Positions 1 to 9,801 of a DNA stretch of 64,000 nt are shown here, piece after piece; positions within the stretch are counted from its first letter, which is position 1, and each line of letters begins with the position of its first letter. Source of the DNA: CAUJIW01 sp963205175 (GTDB lineage Bacteria > Pseudomonadota > Alphaproteobacteria > Sphingomonadales > Sphingomonadaceae); assembly GCA_041060555.1 (NCBI GenBank), contig JBEUDS010000004.1; one strand, written 5' to 3'. The position numbers and the translations under genes are program-made. A model generated the notes under the pieces. It made no database searches. It was not told the DNA's origin and was given only the letters and a program-made list of their open reading frames with translations.

Positions 1-140
1 CAGCAGGCGAGCCGGCGCCCGGCGATGCTGACGCTGCCGCGCCACACCACTGCCCGGCGCGGATGGCGCCGGCGATCGTCGTGGGCGGGGTCGACGAGCC
101 CGTGCGGGTCGGTCTCGGTCATGTGATCCGTTGTGTTCAT
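1..140 (-). CDS. PilZ-domain protein, N-terminal fragment
   Basis: The window cuts this gene; only about 46 N-terminal codons are present. Reading leftwards from an ATG at 140 (alternative in-frame ATG at 122) gives an acidic, polar leader and then DDRRRHPRRAVVW. This basic RRxxxR-type stretch followed by a beta strand is how PilZ domains begin, and in that family the arginines bind cyclic di-GMP. The rest of the domain lies outside the window, so the assignment rests on this motif alone. It is divergent from thiC. Confidence 0.5.
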   Translation of the reverse strand, partial: MNTTDHMTETDPHGLVDPAHDDRRRHPRRAVVWRGSVSIAGRRLAC

Positions 141-252
141 GGTTACCACGGCTAGCAGCTTATGGCCGAATGGTTAAGAAATATCCCGTCCCGCCACGCT
201 GCCGCCCCGGCCCTCTCGACATCCCGCCGGCATCCGCGTAATCTGTGCGCTT

Positions 253-341
253 CCCCGGGGAGCCATGCGGCTGAGAGGCAGGCGTTGCGGCCTGCGACCC
301 GTCGAACCTGAACCCGTTAGCACGGGCGGAGGGAGGGGTTG
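253..341 (+). promoter_or_regulatory. TPP riboswitch (THI element) upstream of thiC
   Basis: The segment holds the conserved THI-box blocks in order: a GGGGAGCC-like 5' strand near 257, GGCTGAGAGG at about 269-278, ACCC followed by GAACCTGAACCCG at 297-315, and a closing GCGGAGGGAGGGG at about 325-338. These form the pyrimidine-sensing and pyrophosphate-sensing helices of the thiamine pyrophosphate riboswitch. It ends about 50 bases before the thiC start codon, so thiC is expected to be repressed when TPP is plentiful. Whether it acts on transcription or translation is not evident from the sequence. Confidence 0.93.
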
Positions 342-390
342 CCGCATGACGGGTCCGCCTTCTCCTGACCGCTCGCCAAGGAGAGACCCC

Positions 391-2310
<1,920 letters not shown>

Positions 2311-2316
2311 GGGGCC

Positions 2317-2348
2317 GGGTGGCTGGTGATAACGGCCGCCGCCCTTTT
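2317..2348 (+). terminator. Probable intrinsic terminator after thiC
   Basis: GGGTGGC (2317-2323) can pair with GCCGCCC (2338-2344), giving seven pairs with one G-U, across a 14-base loop. TTTT follows directly. It starts seven bases after the thiC stop and would insulate thiC from the restriction gene that follows. The T-run is short, so strength is uncertain. Confidence 0.5.
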
Positions 2349-2393
2349 CCCTTGCCCCTTCACGGGGTGCCATTTCCGCGATAGTTGTGGATC

Positions 2394-2990
2394 ATGACAA
2401 CTCTACACCTCGTGCCCGAAGATCTGCGTCAACTCTACCATGTGCGGGAATGGCGCAACGCGACGGGCGTGTTGCAGACCGCCTGTCCACAGGAATGGCA
2501 GGACATCATTGCGGTGCTGCGGGCCTTTCGGCTGCTGCGGTCAGCGGTGGAGACCGCCGGGGGCTCGAAATCACCCATCGCCAATCAGATTGACGCTGCG
2601 TTCTATGGTCGCGGGTGGGTAGAGAAGCAATTCCGCACGGCGATCATGATTGATGACACCATCCGCGAAAGCCCCACCCATAAGGTCGATTGTTTCAAGG
2701 GTAGGGTGGCCGTCGAGCTGGAATGGAACAACAAAGATCCGTTCTTTGACAGGGACTTGAACAATTTCCGCCTGTTGTTCGAGTTAGGCGCCATTGATGT
2801 CGGTGTCATTGTCACCCGTTCGACGCAGTTGCAGGAAATTTTCAAAGCGCTTGGTAAAGGGGCGTCCTACGGGGCCTCGACCACGCATCATGAGAAGCTA
2901 TGGCCACGCCTTGAAGGCGGTGGTGGTGGTGGCTGTCCGGTGCTGACCTTTGCCATCAGGCCGGACCTATACGTGGATGACCTAGTCTAA
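2394..2990 (+). CDS. BglII/BstYI-like type II restriction endonuclease
   Basis: The 198-aa product resembles the BglII/BstYI restriction endonuclease family. The core HKVDCFKGRVAVELEWNN has D99 followed by E108-x-E110 on the next strand, matching the D...E-x-Q/E metal site of this PD-(D/E)xK branch. A helix and a hydrophobic strand (IDVGVIVTRS) follow, as in BglII. The ATG at 2394 is preferred over the in-frame TTG at 2385. The gene is convergent with an MT-A70 methyltransferase, with a small ATCACC/GGTGAT stem (3023-3040) between them. The pair is best read as a restriction-modification system. The recognition sequence cannot be read from the protein. Codon use looks less GC-biased than thiC, consistent with acquisition. 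Confidence 0.8.
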   Translation: MTTLHLVPEDLRQLYHVREWRNATGVLQTACPQEWQDIIAVLRAFRLLRSAVETAGGSKSPIANQIDAAFYGRGWVEKQFRTAIMIDDTIRESPTHKVDCFKGRVAVELEWNNKDPFFDRDLNNFRLLFELGAIDVGVIVTRSTQLQEIFKALGKGASYGASTTHHEKLWPRLEGGGGGGCPVLTFAIRPDLYVDDLV

Positions 2991-3090
2991 CATCCACGCG
3001 CTGGTGTGGGGAGGTCGCCTACATCACCCGCGTCGGTGATTAAGCCTGCAACAGCAGATGGGCGGTCGTGGCGGTGCCAAGACTACACCG

Positions 3091-3744
3091 TCACTCGGCG
3101 GCGATTTCCATGGCGCTGTTGTAGCTGTAGGTATCCCAAGACGGCTTGTAAGTCTCGTCCGCCTGATTTCCCCACACCGTCCAGCCGTTGCGGGCGCCAC
3201 GACTGAACAACTCGATCCGTGGCCCCCAGCTGCACGCTTCAATCAAGGGATATTGCTCATCCGGCTTCCGGCTGTGCTCGCGCTTGCGGGACTGGATCAT
3301 GTTGACCTGACTACGGCCGGGCGGCAACGTTCGGGCGCTTTTGCCTCGCACACCAAACAGCAAGAGCTCGGTCACGTTGCGGAAGTAAAAGCCGACGCCA
3401 CGTCCATCCGAACCACCATCCTTGCGGACCTTGTGCCAGACGATGTTCGAGACGTAGCGAAAGCCCCACCGGCGCATGACCTCCATGCCCTCGGGCAGCA
3501 GCGCATTGGGAACCCACAGGTACAGATGCGATGGGTCGGCGGCGATATCCGCCACAGGTAGGGCACAGATGTCCTCAAGGCACATGGTGCCGTAGCGATT
3601 GAGCCGCTTGTGTTCCGGCGCCACCTTGCCGGTGCGATTTTGGAATTGCCACGGCGGGTCGGCCAGCACGGTACCGAACCGTGCCCCGTTGGCCACGGTC
3701 AGAAGATCGGCGGAAGCGGGCGGCATGGCATCGGACGAGAACAT
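3091..3744 (-). CDS. MT-A70 family adenine-N6 DNA methyltransferase
   Basis: The 217-aa product carries the catalytic DPPW motif at residues 29-32 (FGTVLADPPWQF), which identifies the MT-A70 N6-adenine methyltransferases. Further family marks are the YLWVPNALL strand, the KVRKDGG...GVGFYFRNVTELLLFGVRG segment around residues 108-135 and the C-terminal ELFSRGARNGWTVWGNQ. Position next to the BglII-like nuclease, tail to tail, suggests it protects the host at the sites the nuclease cuts. Known BglII-family partners such as M.BglII and M.BstYI are, as I recall, N4-cytosine enzymes, so an MT-A70 partner is notable. A phage-type orphan role is the alternative. Confidence 0.85.
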   Translation of the reverse strand: MFSSDAMPPASADLLTVANGARFGTVLADPPWQFQNRTGKVAPEHKRLNRYGTMCLEDICALPVADIAADPSHLYLWVPNALLPEGMEVMRRWGFRYVSNIVWHKVRKDGGSDGRGVGFYFRNVTELLLFGVRGKSARTLPPGRSQVNMIQSRKREHSRKPDEQYPLIEACSWGPRIELFSRGARNGWTVWGNQADETYKPSWDTYSYNSAMEIAAE

Positions 3745-3820
3745 AAGTGGATCTTTCTACACCTGCATGCGTCTGTCAAGGCCGTGTCGGCCCCGCCCGC
3801 TCCCCTCCCCCCGCCTGGCT

Positions 3821-4135
3821 TCAGCGCTTGCGGACGAACTCGGCGCGCAGCACCAGGCCCTTGATGCCCTCGAAGCGGCAGTCGATCTCCTGGTCGTCGC
3901 CGGTGAGGCGGATCGACTTGATCACCGTGCCCACCTTCAGCGTCTGGCCGGCGCCCTTGACCTTGAGGTCCTTCACCAGCACCACGCTGTCGCCGTCGGC
4001 CAGCAGGTTGCCGACCGAGTCGCGCACTTCCACCGCGTTGGCGGCAGCCTGACGGGCCTTCAGCTCGCTGGCCGGCAGCCAGTCGCCGCTGGCCTCGTCA
4101 TAGACATACTCGTCATCGCCGGCGTCGGTCATCAT
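3821..4135 (-). CDS. PhnA/YjdM-like domain protein
   Basis: The 104-aa protein matches the C-terminal PhnA (YjdM) domain: VRDSVGNLLADGDSVVLVKD, then LKVKGAGQTLKVGTVIKSI, then an EIDCRFEGIKGLVLRAEFVRK ending. The N-terminal zinc-ribbon cysteines of the E. coli protein are absent; in their place is a short acidic lead with DEYVYDEASGDWLPA. The function of PhnA-domain proteins is not settled, and despite the name a role in phosphonate use is doubtful. It is a small single gene downstream of the methyltransferase promoter. A second start two codons in is possible. Confidence 0.8.
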   Translation of the reverse strand: MMTDAGDDEYVYDEASGDWLPASELKARQAAANAVEVRDSVGNLLADGDSVVLVKDLKVKGAGQTLKVGTVIKSIRLTGDDQEIDCRFEGIKGLVLRAEFVRKR

Positions 4136-4197
4136 GTCTCTCCCGCCTCGGGGTGGGGCCGGGGCAGGGATTGCCGGGGCACTGGTAGGCGGCAGCC

Positions 4198-4533
4198 CTA
4201 ACGGGCGGCGGCCGCCAGATCAACCCCGTTGCCGCCGCCCAGCCGGCTGTCGATCCAGCGGGCGACCGCGTCACCGGCGCGGCGGCGCCACACGCGCCAA
4301 TCGGCCTGCCAGGCGCGCTCGTGGAAGAAGAAGGCCACCGCGTTGACGCACGGCTCGATCAGCGCGATGCCGCCGGCCACTTCCACCGAGCCGGTGAGCG
4401 CATAGGCCACCGAGAAGCCGACGGTCAGGTGGATCGCCAGATAGGTGGCGGTCTTGGCCAGCTCGGTCCGGCTCGGCCGCAGCGACGGCGACCGCAGGGA
4501 CGGATCGGGTAAGGCGGGAACGGCGGTCTGCAT
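4198..4533 (-). CDS. DUF2061 family membrane protein
   Basis: The 111-aa product has the DUF2061 core: KTATYLAIHLTVGFSVAYALTG, then EVAGGIALIEPCVNAVAFFFHERAW, giving two membrane helices separated by a short loop and followed by a basic tail. No biochemical function is established for this family. A Fur-box-like sequence lies directly upstream at 4566-4584, which suggests iron-dependent expression, although this is inferred. An Ala-rich C-terminal extension of about 20 residues is not part of the core domain. Confidence 0.8.
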   Translation of the reverse strand: MQTAVPALPDPSLRSPSLRPSRTELAKTATYLAIHLTVGFSVAYALTGSVEVAGGIALIEPCVNAVAFFFHERAWQADWRVWRRRAGDAVARWIDSRLGGGNGVDLAAAAR

Positions 4534-4565
4534 GGCGGAACTCCTTGGGCTCTGCCACTGTATTT

Positions 4566-4584
4566 AATAATCATTCGCAATAAT
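4566..4584 (-). promoter_or_regulatory. Candidate Fur box upstream of the DUF2061 gene
   Basis: On the plus strand this reads AATAATCATTCGCAATAAT, close to the Fur consensus built from GATAAT/ATTATC hexamers around ATCATT. It lies about 35-50 bases upstream of the DUF2061 start on the minus strand, in an otherwise GC-rich gap of 155 bases (4534-4688). The match is by eye; other metalloregulators have similar AT-rich sites. Confidence 0.45.
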
Positions 4585-4688
4585 GCCAATGAGGAGTCCC
4601 GCTCACGGTGATCGAGCCGCTCGCTCAGTGCCGGCGCGAGGGCGGGCCAGTGCGGGCCTGTGGCTCCTGGGTAGTCGGCGGGCGGCCG

Positions 4689-5153
4689 TCAGGCGGCGCG
4701 CGGCTGGCCCTGGGCCGCCAGCACGGCATAGACGGCATCGGCCGAGGCGGCGCCGCGCAGCTTGGCTACCGCGCTGCTGTCGCGGAACAGCCGGGAGACC
4801 CGGGCCAGTGCCTTCAGGTGGTCGGCACCGGCATCTTCGGGCGCCAGCAACAGCATGACGAGATCGACGGGCCGGCCGTCGAGCGAATCGAACTCGACGG
4901 GCGTGTCCAGCTTGGCGAACACGCCCATCAGGCCCTTGAGCTCCGGCAGCTTGGCGTGCGGAATGGCGAAGCCGCCGCCAATGCCGGTGGTGCCCAGCCG
5001 CTCGCGCTCCTGGATTGCCTCCAGCACCCGGCGCTCGTCCAGCCCGGCGAGCCGGGCGGCATGGGCGGACAGCAGGGTCAGCAGCTGCTTCTTCGACGTG
5101 CATTTGGCTCCGGCCAGAATCGCGCCGGGGACCATCAAGTCCACGAGTTCCAT
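4689..5153 (-). CDS. ptsN: Nitrogen PTS enzyme EIIA-Ntr
   Basis: PtsN is the phosphate acceptor at the end of the nitrogen-related PTS chain and acts as a regulator rather than in sugar uptake. The 154-aa product has the phosphorylated histidine H66 in GGGFAIPHAKL, the LGTTGIGGG lead-in and the DLVMLLLAPED strand typical of the fructose-type EIIA fold. It follows hpf and rpoN in the same direction (100-base gap to hpf), the classical rpoN-hpf-ptsN order. The other partners, HPr and an EIIA-Man, are encoded at 43.2-43.9 kb. Confidence 0.95.
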   Translation of the reverse strand: MELVDLMVPGAILAGAKCTSKKQLLTLLSAHAARLAGLDERRVLEAIQERERLGTTGIGGGFAIPHAKLPELKGLMGVFAKLDTPVEFDSLDGRPVDLVMLLLAPEDAGADHLKALARVSRLFRDSSAVAKLRGAASADAVYAVLAAQGQPRAA

Positions 5154-5253
5154 TGCGGAAAGCTTCCTGGGTCGTCTCTTAATGGCGCCAGTCTAGGCCA
5201 GCGCCGGTTGATGCCCGATGAACGGCCCCGGATCAGTGCCGTCACGGTGGGGG

Positions 5254-5832
5254 TCAGGCGGGGGTGGCGGTCGGTTCGACCCAGCCGATATGGCCGTCGC
5301 CTCGGCGATAGACCATGGCGATCCGGCCGTTACCGGCGTTGCGGAACATCAGCGCCGGAGCGTGCCGGAGGTCCATCAGCATCACCGCGTCGGAGACCGA
5401 CACCTGCGGAATGTCGGTCTGGGTCTCGGCGACGATCACCGGGTTGTCGTGCTCGGGCGCATCTTCCTCGTGGTGCGACTCGATCACCGTATAGGCGGCC
5501 GGCTGGACGTCCAGCTCGCGGGCGGCACCATTGTGGTGGTTCTTCAGCCGGCGCTTGTAGCGGCGCAGCTGCTTCTCGATCCGGTCGGCCGCGATGTCGA
5601 AGGCGATGTGCGGGTCGGCATTGCTGCCTTCCGCCTTCAGCAGCACGCCCTGGCGGACATGCATGGCGCAATCAACATGGAAGCCATGGCCATGCGCCTC
5701 GCGGGTCAGGGTGACGCCGGCACTGAGGGTGCGCGAGAAATACTTCTCGGCGAGCTGCCGCAGTTTGTCTCCCACATAGCTGCGGAAGGCATCGCCCACA
5801 TCGACCTGATGACCAGAGACGCGAATGTCCAT
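5254..5832 (-). CDS. hpf: Long-form ribosome hibernation promoting factor
   Basis: HPF binds the 30S decoding region and drives ribosome dimerisation in stationary phase. The 192-aa length shows the long form. The N-terminal HPF/RaiA domain starts MDIRVSGHQVDVGDAFRSYV and includes the basic helix DRIEKQLRRYKRRLKNH. A linker leads to a C-terminal dimerisation domain (SVSDAVMLMDLRHAPALMF...). I prefer the ATG at 5832 because AAGGAGGG precedes it; an upstream in-frame start at 5865 would add 11 residues without such support. It lies between rpoN and ptsN, its usual place. Confidence 0.95.
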   Translation of the reverse strand: MDIRVSGHQVDVGDAFRSYVGDKLRQLAEKYFSRTLSAGVTLTREAHGHGFHVDCAMHVRQGVLLKAEGSNADPHIAFDIAADRIEKQLRRYKRRLKNHHNGAARELDVQPAAYTVIESHHEEDAPEHDNPVIVAETQTDIPQVSVSDAVMLMDLRHAPALMFRNAGNGRIAMVYRRGDGHIGWVEPTATPA

Positions 5833-6015
5833 AGGACCCTCCTTGATTTTGGCCCCCGTTATCAATCCACGGCCGACCGGCGGGTTACCCGGCGGGCCGA
5901 AGGCGGCGGACGCTAGGCGCGGCCATGCCCCCTGTCAATGACATGTCGTGACGGTAGCGTGAGTCGGCAAGAGTGTCTGCCATGCAATTCGATCATTTGG
6001 ATCGACCACCGGTTT

Positions 6016-7614
6016 TCAGCGCGCGGCCAGCCGCTGGCCGGCTTCCAGCATCTTCAGGCGGCGGCGTTGCACGCTGGAGGGAATCTTCATGGACTCGCGA
6101 TATTTTGCCACTGTTCGGCGGGCGATGTCGAATTTTTCCGCGACCAGAATCTCGACCAGCTTGTCATCCGACAGCACGTCGCTGGGCTGTTCGGCGTCGA
6201 TCAGCTCCTTGATCCGCTGCTTCACGGATTCCGCCGAGTGGGCATCGCCGCCGTCGGCTGACTGGATGGCGGAGGTGAAGAAGTATTTCAGCTCGAATAC
6301 GCCGCGCTGGCAGGACAGGAACTTGTTGGCGGTCACACGGGAGACAGTCGATTCATGCATCCCGATGACGTCCGCGATGTTCTTGAGGTTGAGCGGCTTC
6401 AGGTGGCGCACGCCCTGCTCGAAGAAATCCTCCTGCTGACGTACCAGTTCGGCGGCGACCTTGAGGATGGTGCGCGCCCGCTGGTCCAGCGCCTTGACCA
6501 GCCAGTTGGCCGACTGCAGGCATTCCGACAGGAACACCCGTTCGGCGCGATTGCTGGTGCGGCTGGTCAGCTCAGTATAGTAGCTGCGGCTGACCAGCAC
6601 GCGCGGCAATGTCGCGGTGTTGAGCTCCACGCCCCATGAGCCTACGGGCGTCTTGCGCACGAAGATATCAGGGACCACGGTCTGCACCCGCTCGCCCCCG
6701 AATTCCAGGCCCGGCTTGGGGTTGTAGTTGCGCAGCTCGCGGATCATATCCGCCATATCCTCGGCGTCGACGCCGCACAGCCGGCGCAAGGCGTTGAGAT
6801 CGCCACGCGCCAGCAGTTCCAGGTTGTTGAGCAGCATCTCCATGGCCGGATCAAGCCGGTCAGCCTCCCGCGCCTGCAGCTTCAGGCACTCCGACAGCGA
6901 GCGGGCACCGACCCCGGTCGGCTCGAAGGTCTGGATTATCCGCAATGCGGCCTCGACCGCGGGGAGCGTGACGCCCAGGCGCAACGCGATGTCGTCGAGC
7001 GGCGCGGACAGATAGCCGGATTCGTCAATCAGGTCGATCAGGTGGGCGGCGATCAGCCGGTCGTCGGGGGTGGTGAAGGCCAGGCGCGCCTGATCGTGCA
7101 GGTGGTCGTGCAGCGATTTGTCCTCGACCAGCAGGGCATCCAGGCCCGGCATGTCGTCTTCGCCACCACCGCCGCCCGTGACCGCGCCCTGGCCGTTGAG
7201 GCTGAGCATGGCATCGCCGCTGTCGAAGGCGCTGGCCTCCTGGCGATCCGGGGCGGCATCGTGATGATAGACGTCCTCGCCCAGATCGACGTCCAGCGGC
7301 GACTCGCTGTCGCCACCAGGATTGTCACGCAGCATGGCGTCGGCGGCGGAGATTTCGGTGGGCTCGCCGAAATCGTCGCTGTCGCCACCTTGAACATCCC
7401 CGAAGCCCTCGCTGTCCGGTTCCGGGCGGTTCTCCGTGGCCAGATCCCCGTCCGCGTCGCCGCTTTCAAGCAGCGGGTTCTTTTCGATTTCCGTGGCGAT
7501 GAAGCTTTCAAGCTCCAGATTGGTCAGCGTCAGCAGCTTGATCGCCTGCTGCAGCTGGGGTGTCATCACCAGCTGCTGGCTTTGCCGAAGGTCGAGGCGG
7601 GGTCCAAGTGCCAT
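6016..7614 (-). CDS. rpoN: RNA polymerase sigma-54 factor
   Basis: Sigma-54 directs RNA polymerase to -24/-12 promoters that need enhancer-binding activators. The 532-aa protein has the glutamine-rich region I (QSQQLVMTPQLQQAIKLL), a long acidic region II (roughly residues 45-150), the core-binding region and HTH (IADVIGMHESTVSRVTANK), and the C-terminal RpoN box ARRTVAKYRE near residue 500. It lies 20 bases after lptB in the same direction. The 183-base gap before hpf may hold a separate hpf promoter. Confidence 0.97.
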   Translation of the reverse strand: MALGPRLDLRQSQQLVMTPQLQQAIKLLTLTNLELESFIATEIEKNPLLESGDADGDLATENRPEPDSEGFGDVQGGDSDDFGEPTEISAADAMLRDNPGGDSESPLDVDLGEDVYHHDAAPDRQEASAFDSGDAMLSLNGQGAVTGGGGGEDDMPGLDALLVEDKSLHDHLHDQARLAFTTPDDRLIAAHLIDLIDESGYLSAPLDDIALRLGVTLPAVEAALRIIQTFEPTGVGARSLSECLKLQAREADRLDPAMEMLLNNLELLARGDLNALRRLCGVDAEDMADMIRELRNYNPKPGLEFGGERVQTVVPDIFVRKTPVGSWGVELNTATLPRVLVSRSYYTELTSRTSNRAERVFLSECLQSANWLVKALDQRARTILKVAAELVRQQEDFFEQGVRHLKPLNLKNIADVIGMHESTVSRVTANKFLSCQRGVFELKYFFTSAIQSADGGDAHSAESVKQRIKELIDAEQPSDVLSDDKLVEILVAEKFDIARRTVAKYRESMKIPSSVQRRRLKMLEAGQRLAAR

Positions 7615-7634
7615 GACGATGGGCTCGCAGCTCC

Positions 7635-8438
7635 CTAAAGCGAGAAATTCTCGCCCAGATAGACGCGCCGGACCTGGGGATCCGCGACCAGTGCTTCAGG
7701 CACACCCTCGAAAAGTACCTTGCCATCATAGATGATGCAGGCGCGATCGACGATGTCGAGCGTCTCTCGGACGTTGTGATCGGTGATGAGAACGCCGATA
7801 TCGCGGTCCTTCAGGTGAGCGACCAGCGACCTGATATCGGCAATGGATATCGGATCGATGCCGGCGAAAGGCTCGTCGAGCAACATGATGGACGGGGCCG
7901 CCGCCAGCGCACGGGCGATTTCCGTCCGTCGCCGCTCGCCGCCGGAAAGCGCCATGGCGGGGGCCTTGCGCAGGCGGGCGATGGAGAACTCCTCCAGCAG
8001 TTGCTCAAGGCGCGCCTGGCGCACCTCGGCATCCGGCTCGACGACCTCCAGAACGGCCAAGATATTCTCCTCCACATTCAGGCCGCGGAAGATCGAGGTT
8101 TCCTGCGGTAGATACCCCAATCCCAGCGACGCGCGCCGGTACATCGGCAGTCGAGTAATGTCCGCCCCGTCAAGGAGGATGCGGCCCTGATCCGGCAGCA
8201 CCAGCCCCATGATCGAGTAGAAGCAGGTGGTCTTGCCGGCACCATTGGGACCCAGCAGGCCAACGACTTCACCGCGTCGGACTGACAGTGACACGTCCCG
8301 GAGAACGACCCGTTTGTCGTAGCTCTTGCCCATGGACACCACTTCAAGGCCGGCACGGCCCGCCGGGTTGCCGCCTGTCGATCCGTCAGACCCGCCATTC
8401 AGGCTGCTGCGGGCGAGATCATTGCTGGATTCAGACAT
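7635..8438 (-). CDS. lptB: LPS export ABC transporter ATPase LptB
   Basis: LptB powers extraction of lipopolysaccharide from the inner membrane by the LptBFGC complex. Seen here are Walker A GPNGAGKTT, the signature LSGGERRRTEIARAL, Walker B IMLLDEPFAGID, and the LptB-specific GLGYLPQETSIFRGL and ITDHNVRETL stretches. The product is 267 aa with a non-conserved N-terminal extension of about 30 residues before the ABC domain, so the true start could be internal. It follows lptC and lptA; a 157-base gap separates it from lptA. Confidence 0.96.
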   Translation of the reverse strand: MSESSNDLARSSLNGGSDGSTGGNPAGRAGLEVVSMGKSYDKRVVLRDVSLSVRRGEVVGLLGPNGAGKTTCFYSIMGLVLPDQGRILLDGADITRLPMYRRASLGLGYLPQETSIFRGLNVEENILAVLEVVEPDAEVRQARLEQLLEEFSIARLRKAPAMALSGGERRRTEIARALAAAPSIMLLDEPFAGIDPISIADIRSLVAHLKDRDIGVLITDHNVRETLDIVDRACIIYDGKVLFEGVPEALVADPQVRRVYLGENFSL

Positions 8439-8595
8439 GCGTCACCGTTGCTCGTCTCAAGAGTTAGCCTGATGAGGTTTAAGATTTGGTATCGCCAGAG
8501 AGCGACTGGCCCAGAATATGCATGGGGTCGTTTAAAGCAAAGGTCAATCGACGGAAAACCCCGTGATACGGCCGTGCCCGTCGGGCGCTGGCGTG

Positions 8596-9129
8596 TCAGG
8601 GCGTCTTGTCACGGGCGGGCACGGCGAACCGCCCGGTTACCCGGTCGCCGCGTTGGCCAGCGCCGGCCGGGGCGCCATCCAGGCGCGTGACACCATTCTC
8701 AAGGTTAACCTCAAGGCGCTGCCCTTTGAGCACCGACTCGCCCTTGGTCAGGATGACGTTCCCCACCAGCGTCAGCTGGCGATCCTCGACGTCGTAAATG
8801 CCGTAGTTGGCGCTCGCGCGCTCCGACGGAGAAGTCAGGCGCACGGCGCCGTCGGCGTCGATGCGCAGGATGGTCAGTTTGTCGCCGCCGCCTCGATCAT
8901 AAAAAACGCGAACGCGGGCCGATTCCAGAGTGAGATTGGCTTGGACAACCTTCACGTCACCCTGGAAGATCGCTTGTGACTCACGGTCACGCACTTCGAT
9001 GCGGTCGGCGTTGACGTCGATTGGCGCGTGCGTGTTGTGCTGCTTGAGCGCGGAGACGGACTGAGCCTGCACGGCGGAGCCCGCTCCCAGCATCAGGACT
9101 ACCAACACTGCTGACGTTGCCAATCGCAT
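8596..9129 (-). CDS. lptA: LPS transport periplasmic protein LptA
   Basis: LptA forms the periplasmic bridge that carries LPS to the outer membrane. The 177-aa product begins with a signal peptide (cleavage probably after AQA near residue 23). An OstA/LptA domain follows: PIDVNADRIEVRDRESQAIFQGDVKV, then repeated beta strands including GIYDVEDRQLTLVGNVILTKGESVLKG in pieces typical of the beta-jellyroll. It lies 30 bases after lptC, as in other alphaproteobacteria. Confidence 0.94.
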   Translation of the reverse strand: MRLATSAVLVVLMLGAGSAVQAQSVSALKQHNTHAPIDVNADRIEVRDRESQAIFQGDVKVVQANLTLESARVRVFYDRGGGDKLTILRIDADGAVRLTSPSERASANYGIYDVEDRQLTLVGNVILTKGESVLKGQRLEVNLENGVTRLDGAPAGAGQRGDRVTGRFAVPARDKTP

Positions 9130-9159
9130 CTGCCTAGGTCCTTTTCTGTACTGCGGTCG

Positions 9160-9801
9160 TCAGGGGCGCGGCGTGATGCGGGTGCTCGTACGCCCTTCGA
9201 AGACCACGGTATGGGTGGCGATATCGGCGCGGAAGCCGCTGGCGCTGAAATGACCCAGTGGCCCCGTACCGTCGACGCCGCCCTTGCCATAGGCGGTTCG
9301 CGAGGCGAGGTCCACTATGGCATCGCGTGTGGCGAACCTGTAGCCGGAGTCGGTCTCAAGCTTGAGATCCCCGATGACGGTCAGCTTCTCACTCTCCAGG
9401 TCATAGCTGCCCGTCGCGGCCCGGACGCGGGCATCGCCATCCACAAGGGAAATACGCGCCGATACATCCGTCAGTTCAACCACCGGGGTGGCGGAGGTCT
9501 TTTGCACCGCCCGCCGGGCGGAAATCTCGAATGGGCGTCCTTTGGAGTCCACTCCCCGGTAGCTAGGGTACTCCATGCGAAGTCGTTCCGGGCTGGTCTC
9601 GACCCGGTCCTTGGACAGTACGAACGACATTTCCTGGCTGTTGGCGGCCGGCCACACCAGGATGGTCGCGAACAGCAGGAAAGACAGCGCAGGCAGGGCA
9701 ACCTTGGTGACCGCGACAAAACGGTCGTAGCCGCCGCCAATGGGAATCGCGGCCCGCCGATGGGTCTGCCAGCCGTCAACGGAGGGCGGTTGCGCGGTCA
9801 C
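9160..9801 (-). CDS. lptC: LPS export protein LptC
   Basis: LptC is the bitopic inner-membrane partner that passes LPS from LptFG to LptA. The 213-aa product has one membrane segment around residues 33-50 (VALPALSFLLFATILVWPA) and then a periplasmic domain with LptC features such as FEISARRAVQ, YDLESEKLTVIGDLKLET and GPLGHFSASGFRADI. Its start overlaps the end of the RNase D gene by 4 bases (ATGA), which indicates translational coupling. Confidence 0.92.
   Translation of the reverse strand: MTAQPPSVDGWQTHRRAAIPIGGGYDRFVAVTKVALPALSFLLFATILVWPAANSQEMSFVLSKDRVETSPERLRMEYPSYRGVDSKGRPFEISARRAVQKTSATPVVELTDVSARISLVDGDARVRAATGSYDLESEKLTVIGDLKLETDSGYRFATRDAIVDLASRTAYGKGGVDGTGPLGHFSASGFRADIATHTVVFEGRTSTRITPRP

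Noticed and set aside
265..390. An earlier in-frame thiC start at 265
   Set aside because: It lies inside the TPP riboswitch and has no ribosome-binding site; ATG 391 has AAGGAGA.
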